From an uncultured Acetatifactor sp. (lineage in GTDB: Bacteria > Bacillota > Clostridia > Lachnospirales > Lachnospiraceae), in contig CAJUGT010000196.1 in the NCBI GenBank assembly GCA_910586435.1, positions 1 through 5,403 on the forward strand: a stretch of 5,403 nt of DNA, read 5' to 3'. The notes under the pieces are model-generated. The model was not told the DNA's origin and did no database searches. It saw only the letters and a program-made list of their open reading frames with translations. This document shows positions 1-3,299 of this stretch, piece after piece; position 1 is the first letter of the stretch, and each line of letters begins with the position of its first letter. The position numbers and the translations under genes are program-made.

Positions 1-12
1 TCAGCCACTTTC

Positions 13-42
13 GTGTCTGAAATTTCTTCCTTGTGTCTGAAA
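13..42. repeat. Short direct repeat GTGTCTGAAA (two copies)
   Basis: The 10-mer GTGTCTGAAA occurs at 13-22 and 33-42, exactly 20 bp apart. The second copy also starts a hairpin at 32-48, with 7-bp arms TGTGTCT and AGACACA around a GAA loop. No T-run follows the hairpin on either strand, so it is not a convincing terminator. The stretch 1-111 has no credible gene. The function is unknown, and the spacing equals that of the tandem repeat at 114-153. Confidence 0.5.
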
Positions 43-111
43 GACACATTGCACCCCCGTTCCGAGACTGTTTTTAAGTTTCCTCTTGACATTTCTTAGC
101 TGGACTATTTA

Positions 112-133
112 AAGTTCCCGCTTGTGGGAACTT
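112..133 (-). terminator. Possible transcription terminator of the malic enzyme gene
   Basis: Read on the minus strand, the arms AAGTTCCC and GGGAACTT form an 8-bp stem with a 6-nt loop, followed by TTTAAAT. It lies about 60 nt beyond the stop codon, after the second hairpin copy and the 166-177 hairpin. The T-tract is short and interrupted, so this may be a weak terminator or a 3'-end stabilising structure instead. Confidence 0.4.
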
Positions 134-153
134 GTTCCCGCTTGTGGGAACTT
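114..153. repeat. Tandem 20-bp hairpin repeat (two copies) downstream of malic enzyme
   Basis: The unit GTTCCCGCTTGTGGGAACTT is present twice, head to tail and without mismatches, at 114-133 and 134-153. A broken third copy, GTTCC, follows at 154-158. Each unit is itself an inverted repeat, with GTTCCC and GGGAAC around a 6-nt loop. GGGAAC at the end of one unit can also pair with GTTCCC at the start of the next across a 2-nt gap, so the array has two alternative foldings. A small GCAC-TTCG-GTGC hairpin lies next to it at 166-177. All of this is in the 3' flank of the malic enzyme gene. Confidence 0.75.
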
Positions 154-193
154 GTTCCGCTCTCTGCACTTCGGTGCCTTGTCGCGCAAACTG

Positions 194-1351
194 TTATTTG
201 ATATGGGATTTGACAGCGTTGGCAACTACCTCCACAACTTTAGGGTCAAAAGGCTGGGGCATGATATTGTCTTCGCTTAACATGGCATCGGGGACAAGGC
301 CGGCGATTGCCGCTGCGGCAGCCAGCTTCATTTCTTCTGTAATCTGTGTAGCTCTGCCCTCCAGAGCGCCTTTAAAGATGCCTGGAAAGGCCACCACATT
401 GTTAATCTGGTTTGGAAAGTCGCTTCTGCCCGTTCCCACGATTCTGGCACCGGCGGCTTTGGCAATATCCGGCATAATTTCCGGCACTGGATTGGCCATG
501 GGAAACAGGATGGAATCGGGGTTCATGGAGGCCACCATTTCAGGAGTTACAATATTGGGGGCGGATACACCCACGAAAATATCGGCTCCTTTTAAGGCGT
601 CGGCCAATGTGCCGTTTTCCCCTTTCAGGTTTGTAACTTTGGTCATTTCCTGCTGCATCCAGTTTAAATCCTTTGTGGAAGGGGAGATGATGCCGGATTT
701 GTCACACATAATAATATTGGGAAAACCGTATGTAAGGAGGAGCTTTGTAATGGCAACTCCGGCGCTTCCGGCGCCGTTGACAACTACTTTGCAGTCCTCT
801 TTTCTTTTCTGTACTACTTTCAGAGCATTGATAATGCCTGCCAGAACCACAATGGCGGTGCCGTGCTGGTCGTCGTGAAATACGGGAATGTCCAGAATTT
901 CGTTCAGCCGTCTTTCGATTTCAAAGCATCTGGGAGCACTGATGTCTTCCAGATTAATGCCCCCGAAGGCCGGTGCCAGCCAAGTGACCGCTTTGATGAT
1001 TTCTTCGGTGTCCTGGGTATCAAGGCAGATGGGGACGGCGTTGATGCCGCCAAATTCCTTGAATAGGACAGCTTTTCCTTCCATGACGGGCATAGCGGCA
1101 TGGGGACCGATGTTGCCCAGGCCCAGAACAGCGCTTCCGTCGGATACCACGGCCACGGTATTGGCTTTCATTGTGTATTGGTAGGCAGCTTCTTTGTCGC
1201 AGGCGATGACCTTGCAGGGTTCCGCAACGCCCGGAGTATAGGCAATGGCCAGATCCTCTCTGGATTTTACCGGCACTTTAGAGACTGTCTCCAGTTTTCC
1301 GTTCCATTTTTCATGCATTACAAGGGCTTTATTATTGTCTGTACTTGTCAT
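194..1351 (-). CDS. NAD(P)-dependent malic enzyme, short bacterial type (385 aa)
   Basis: It catalyses oxidative decarboxylation of L-malate to pyruvate and CO2 with reduction of NAD(P)+, in the cytosol, linking C4 acids to pyruvate. The N-terminal malic domain covers roughly residues 1-160. It carries YTPGVAEP with the family's catalytic Tyr38, GKAVLFKEFGG with the catalytic Lys93, and the metal ligands Glu135 and Asp136 in NLEDIS and Asp161 in FHDDQHGT. The Rossmann domain has GAGSAG at 193-198 and CDKSG at 216-220, and NPVPEI is near 287-292. At 385 residues it is a full-length short-type enzyme of the YtsJ-like class, lacking the long eukaryotic or MaeA N-terminus and any phosphotransacetylase fusion. 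The start at 1351 is preceded by GAGGT with good spacing. Cofactor preference cannot be read safely from the sequence. It has its own promoter in the gap upstream and appears monocistronic. No defect is seen. Confidence 0.95.
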   Translation of the reverse strand: MTSTDNNKALVMHEKWNGKLETVSKVPVKSREDLAIAYTPGVAEPCKVIACDKEAAYQYTMKANTVAVVSDGSAVLGLGNIGPHAAMPVMEGKAVLFKEFGGINAVPICLDTQDTEEIIKAVTWLAPAFGGINLEDISAPRCFEIERRLNEILDIPVFHDDQHGTAIVVLAGIINALKVVQKRKEDCKVVVNGAGSAGVAITKLLLTYGFPNIIMCDKSGIISPSTKDLNWMQQEMTKVTNLKGENGTLADALKGADIFVGVSAPNIVTPEMVASMNPDSILFPMANPVPEIMPDIAKAAGARIVGTGRSDFPNQINNVVAFPGIFKGALEGRATQITEEMKLAAAAAIAGLVPDAMLSEDNIMPQPFDPKVVEVVANAVKSHIK

Positions 1352-1393
1352 TGGATTACCTCAATTTTTTCTATCTTGTTAAAAACTAATTGT

Positions 1394-1422
1394 ATCATAT
1401 AATAGTTTTCAGGTGCTTGCAA
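1394..1422 (-). promoter_or_regulatory. Sigma-A-like promoter of the malic enzyme gene
   Basis: On the minus strand there is TTGCAA (1422-1417, 4/6 to the -35 consensus), a 17-bp spacer and TATGAT (1399-1394, 5/6 to the -10 consensus). The predicted start lies around 1387, giving a leader of about 35 nt with a GAGGT ribosome binding site. A run of seven A residues on the same strand ends a few bases upstream of the -35 and could act as an UP element. Confidence 0.65.
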
Positions 1423-1423
1423 G

Positions 1424-1441
1424 TTTTTTTGCGCAAAAAAA
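1424..1441. repeat. Perfect 18-bp palindrome TTTTTTTGCGCAAAAAAA
   Basis: Seven T, GCGC and seven A form a perfect palindrome. It abuts a second palindrome, CTTGCAAG (1416-1423), and the pair is bracketed by GGTG (1412-1415) and CACC (1442-1445), so a three-way junction can be drawn. On the minus strand its first half supplies the T-run of the putative response regulator terminator. Its second half is an A-tract just before the malic enzyme -35 box. Confidence 0.7.
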
Positions 1442-1458
1442 CACCCGAAAATGTGTTT
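1435..1458 (-). terminator. Putative rho-independent terminator of the response regulator gene
   Basis: On the minus strand AAACAC (1458-1453) can pair with GTGTTT (1444-1439) across an 8-nt loop, and the T-run then continues to 1435. The stem is only 6 bp and AT-rich, so it is weak by itself. It lies about 65 nt after the response regulator stop, in the right place to separate that gene from the malic enzyme promoter. Confidence 0.45.
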
Positions 1459-1471
1459 GGTCACGGCATTG

Positions 1472-1526
1472 CGGGAGGATGCGCTCATAGGAGTGAACAC
1501 AGAAAACAGCTCCCGTATTAGTTCAC
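1472..1526 (-). other. Interleaved inverted repeats in the 3' flank of the response regulator gene
   Basis: On the minus strand the order is GTGAAC (1526-1521), CGGGAG (1515-1510), GTTCAC (1498-1493), CTCCCG (1477-1472). The first pairs with the third and the second with the fourth, giving an A-B-A'-B' pseudoknot-like order or two mutually exclusive stems. GTGACC (1464-1459) is a near-match alternative partner for GTTCAC. The first arm overlaps the response regulator stop codon. Function is unknown; it could be a 3'-UTR structure or part of a dispersed intergenic repeat. Confidence 0.4.
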
Positions 1527-2200
1527 GAGAGCTTAAAACCCAAACCCCATACGGTCTGAATATAGGAATCTGTACCACTGTTCTTTAATTTGGCGCGTAT
1601 ATTGCTGATATGTACATTGATTGTCTTATCTTCTGCCAGGTATTCTTCCCCCCAGGCATATTCATAAATCATCTGTTTTGAGAAAACCCGTTTGGGGTTT
1701 CGGATCAGAAGTTCCAAAATGAGAAATTCATGTCTGGTCAGTTCTATCAGATTTGCTCCTGCCCACATTTCCTGGGTTGTGGGATTCATCCGCCATTCAC
1801 GGTATTGATAAATACTCTCTTCCTCCTGAGAGGCGTCCGGCTGTTTTTCACGGCGGCGCAGCTGTACCTGAATCCGTACCAGGAGTTCCGGGAGATCAAA
1901 GGGCTTGCAGATATAATCATCTGCGCCGGCGGAGAGGACATTCACTTTGTTTTCCAGCCCGCTTTTGGCAGACAATACAATAACAGGCGCTTTAGAGGAG
2001 AATTCTTCCACCAATTCCTCTCCGGGGATGCCGGGAAGCATCAGGTCCAATAAAACCAGATCAAAATGTTCCATGGAAAAGAGCAATTTTGCCTCGCTCC
2101 CTGAAAAGGCCTGTGTACAGACATAACCATGTCCTTCCAGATACTCCTGTATCATCTGGTTATTGCCTGCGTCATCCTCCACTATCAATATACGTTTCAT
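1523..2200 (-). CDS. OmpR/PhoB-family response regulator, orphan (225 aa)
   Basis: This is a cytoplasmic DNA-binding response regulator expected to be phosphorylated by a histidine kinase and then bind promoter DNA. The receiver domain (about residues 2-115) has the acidic pair Asp9-Asp10, the phospho-acceptor Asp52 in LLDLMLPG, the switch residue Ser77 and Lys99 in CKPF. A Gln/Glu-rich linker (about 118-130) joins it to a winged-helix domain (about 132-225) with LTRHEFLILELL, the recognition-helix segment VHISNIRAKL at 196-205 and the wing GLGFKL near 219-224. The length is normal for the family. I start at the ATG at 2200 because GGAGG lies 9 nt upstream and the receiver fold begins at once with MKRILIVEDD. 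The frame is open to 2311, but that extension lacks family character. No kinase gene is on either side. It has its own candidate promoter 52-80 bp upstream of the start. Confidence 0.93.
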   Translation of the reverse strand: MKRILIVEDDAGNNQMIQEYLEGHGYVCTQAFSGSEAKLLFSMEHFDLVLLDLMLPGIPGEELVEEFSSKAPVIVLSAKSGLENKVNVLSAGADDYICKPFDLPELLVRIQVQLRRREKQPDASQEEESIYQYREWRMNPTTQEMWAGANLIELTRHEFLILELLIRNPKRVFSKQMIYEYAWGEEYLAEDKTINVHISNIRAKLKNSGTDSYIQTVWGLGFKLS

Positions 2201-2230
2201 GGGTATTGTCCTCCGCAAATGAACCTGAAA

Positions 2231-2257
2231 TACAATTATTGCGCATAAATTATTGTA
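2231..2257. promoter_or_regulatory. Inverted repeat overlapping the response regulator -10 box (candidate operator)
   Basis: The arms TACAATTATT (2231-2240) and AATTATTGTA (2248-2257) are reverse complements at 9 of 10 positions, around a 7-bp centre. The same DNA also contains the 8-mer AATTATTG twice in direct orientation, at 2234-2241 and 2248-2255. The right arm contains the putative -10 hexamer, so a protein bound here would block transcription. A hairpin in the leader RNA is the alternative. No binding protein is known. Confidence 0.4.
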
Positions 2258-2280
2258 GCATAATCGGAGGAAAATGGGAA
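2252..2280 (-). promoter_or_regulatory. Candidate extended -10 promoter of the response regulator gene
   Basis: On the minus strand there is TTCCCA (2280-2275, 4/6), a 17-bp spacer and TACAAT (2257-2252, 5/6). TGC directly before the hexamer makes it an extended -10. The predicted start near 2245 gives a leader of about 45 nt containing GGAGG. This suggests separate expression from the XRE genes, although no clear terminator was found after the 2301-2546 gene and read-through is possible. Confidence 0.55.
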
Positions 2281-2300
2281 GTGTCTCCTGGGAAAGATAT

Positions 2301-2546
2301 TCACTGTTCACGGATTGGGCGGTAACAGCCCTTTGGTTCCCTTCCCATCATAATATAATCGCAGTCTACGTTCAGCGCATTGCAGAGATTATATAAAACC
2401 TGTGCTGAAAATCCTTTCTTTCCATTTTCGATTTCATAAAGAAATTTTGGGGAAATAGAGGCCTGTTCCGCCAGGTATTTTCTTGTGTAGCCATGTGAGA
2501 GCCTTGTTGCGCGTATTCTTTTGCCTGCTTCCGTGTAAATGTCCAT
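2301..2546 (-). CDS. Small XRE-family helix-turn-helix regulator (81 aa)
   Basis: This is a probable cytoplasmic DNA-binding repressor consisting almost only of an XRE/Cro-C1 domain. Residues 7-18 form a charged first helix and YTRKYLAEQA (20-29) the second. ISPKFLYEIENGKKGFS (31-47) supplies the recognition helix with the typical YEIENGKK signature. VLYNLCNALNVDCDYIMMG (50-68) matches the closing helices of the family. A short 13-residue basic tail follows, and there is no effector or dimerisation domain. The ATG at 2546 has a G-rich stretch, GGAGCGGGGG, about 11 nt upstream, a somewhat distant ribosome binding site. It lies 50 bp after the other XRE gene on the same strand, so the two are probably co-transcribed. 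The target is unknown. Confidence 0.85.
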   Translation of the reverse strand: MDIYTEAGKRIRATRLSHGYTRKYLAEQASISPKFLYEIENGKKGFSAQVLYNLCNALNVDCDYIMMGREPKGCYRPIREQ

Positions 2547-2573
2547 CTTTTGTAAAACCCCCGCTCCATTCAG

Positions 2574-2588
2574 TCACACAGCATGTGA
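2574..2588. promoter_or_regulatory. Small inverted repeat between the two XRE genes
   Basis: TCACA (2574-2578) and TGTGA (2584-2588) form a perfect 5-bp inverted repeat with a 5-bp centre, in the 50-bp gap between the two XRE genes. The size and symmetry suit a helix-turn-helix dimer site, but a match this short can arise by chance. Confidence 0.2.
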
Positions 2589-2596
2589 TGACCGGA

Positions 2597-3010
2597 TTAT
2601 CTTTTTCGTTTCTTAAATTCATCTATAACATGGAGTATTGTTTCATCAATAGAATCCTGCTTGTTTCTCAGATAAAATGTGCTGTCTTTTGCTTTTGTGA
2701 AATAGAGTAAGAGTCTGAGCATTAACAGCATTTTATCTGAATCTGTATAACACATTATTCTATCCCATTCGGCATCAAGGTTTTCATCTTCTCCTAACAA
2801 TATATAATCTGTGGATACATGTAATTCTCTTTTTAACCTTCGCAGTCCGTTCAGAGAAATCTGGTTTTCCGCATTTTCAATTTTCTTGTATCCTGATAAG
2901 GAAATTCCCAGAATTTCAGCGAACGCTTCCTGTGTCAGACCGGCATTTTCCCTGATTTGCCGTATCCTTACCGCTGTGTCCAATTTGTCTTTTATAAACT
3001 CTTTACCCAT
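2597..3010 (-). CDS. XRE-family helix-turn-helix regulator with C-terminal helical extension (137 aa)
   Basis: This is a probable DNA-binding transcriptional regulator. The XRE domain spans about residues 11-73: LDTAVRIRQIRENAG (10-24), helix 2 LTQEAFAEILG (25-35), recognition helix ISLSGYKKIENAE (36-48), then LNGLRRLKRELHVSTDYILLG (53-73). Residues 74-137 form an acidic then hydrophobic and basic extension, with LLMLRLLLYFTKAK (95-108) and a lysine/arginine-rich end. It could serve for oligomerisation; I recognise no named domain in it. The ATG at 3010 has AGGGGG 9 nt upstream. The gene is first of a two-gene leftward unit with the 81-aa XRE gene and is divergent from the secreted protein gene at 3300. 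Autoregulation through inverted repeats upstream is plausible but unproven. Confidence 0.87.
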   Translation of the reverse strand: MGKEFIKDKLDTAVRIRQIRENAGLTQEAFAEILGISLSGYKKIENAENQISLNGLRRLKRELHVSTDYILLGEDENLDAEWDRIMCYTDSDKMLLMLRLLLYFTKAKDSTFYLRNKQDSIDETILHVIDEFKKRKR

Positions 3011-3028
3011 TGCCTATATCCCCCTGAA

Positions 3029-3049
3029 GATTATATAGTCCATATTATC
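3029..3049. promoter_or_regulatory. Inverted repeat directly upstream of the 137-aa XRE gene (candidate operator)
   Basis: GATTATAT (3029-3036) and ATATTATC (3042-3049) are complementary at 7 of 8 positions around AGTCC. On the minus strand the arms contain the -10-like hexamers TATAAT (3035-3030) and GATAAT (3049-3044), though neither has a good -35 at standard spacing. ATTATCC recurs at 3044-3050 and 3068-3074. This is the expected place for an autoregulatory operator, but the site is AT-rich and could be fortuitous. Confidence 0.35.
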
Positions 3050-3098
3050 CTATACAGTTTTGGCAAAATTATCCAGATATTAATCAGGTATTGAACAT

Positions 3099-3111
3099 AC
3101 ATGATTCATGT
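3099..3111. promoter_or_regulatory. 13-bp palindrome ACATGATTCATGT in the divergent intergenic region
   Basis: The 6-bp half-sites ACATGA and TCATGT flank a single T, a common shape for a dimeric repressor operator. It lies about 90 bp upstream of the 137-aa XRE start and about 75 bp upstream of the -35 of the rightward promoter. It is therefore placed to serve either gene. No protein can be assigned from sequence alone. Confidence 0.3.
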
Positions 3112-3183
3112 GCCAGTTTTGATGGGGAAAGGGGAAAACCAGGGATGACTATGATGTGAAGCGGGAGAATTTCAAAAGACAGG

Positions 3184-3212
3184 TTGTTTTTAACAGGAAG
3201 CAGCGCTATAAT
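3184..3212 (+). promoter_or_regulatory. Sigma-A-like promoter of the secreted transglutaminase-like gene
   Basis: TTGTTT (3184-3189, 3/6) is followed by a 17-bp spacer and a perfect TATAAT (3207-3212). The predicted start near 3219 gives an untranslated leader of about 80 nt. Confidence 0.6.
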
Positions 3213-3245
3213 AATAGGACAAACATCACCAACCAGAAATGTGAC

Positions 3246-3275
3246 TCCGATATTTTGTCGGAAAGAACATTCGGA
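3246..3275 (+). other. Leader segment with alternative short hairpins
   Basis: TCCGA (3246-3250) can pair with TCGGA at 3258-3262 or with a second TCGGA at 3271-3275, giving two mutually exclusive 5-bp stems in the leader. TCGGAAA is repeated with a 13-bp period. An A7 run (3275-3281) and the ribosome binding site follow. It matches no riboswitch class I know, and the stems are weak. Confidence 0.2.
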
Positions 3276-3299
3276 AAAAAATTATGCAGGAGGAAGAGG

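Noticed and set aside
13..153. CRISPR-like array
   Set aside because: The repeats are short, adjacent or only two copies, without unique spacers of regular length and without cas genes.
132..878. Open frame of 248 codons on the plus strand
   Set aside because: It is antisense to the well-supported malic enzyme gene, has no recognisable domain and no convincing ribosome binding site.
1348..1578. Minus-strand frame of 76 codons spanning the gap between response regulator and malic enzyme
   Set aside because: It overlaps the end of the response regulator and runs through palindromes, the terminator-like hairpin and the promoter. Composition and context indicate non-coding DNA.
194..2200. Operon of response regulator and malic enzyme
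   Set aside because: The 171-bp gap holds a terminator-like hairpin and a good promoter for the malic enzyme, so separate transcription is more likely.
2201..2311. N-terminal extension of the response regulator to an upstream ATG
   Set aside because: The extra 37 residues do not belong to the receiver fold, they cover the candidate promoter, and the ATG at 2200 has a well-placed GGAGG.
2301..3010. Toxin-antitoxin pair made of the two small adjacent genes
   Set aside because: Both products are XRE-type DNA-binding proteins. Neither resembles a toxin, and the C-terminal part of the larger one shows no toxin motif.
3213..3299. Known riboswitch class in the leader of the surface protein gene
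   Set aside because: The stems are too short and no conserved riboswitch core is recognisable.
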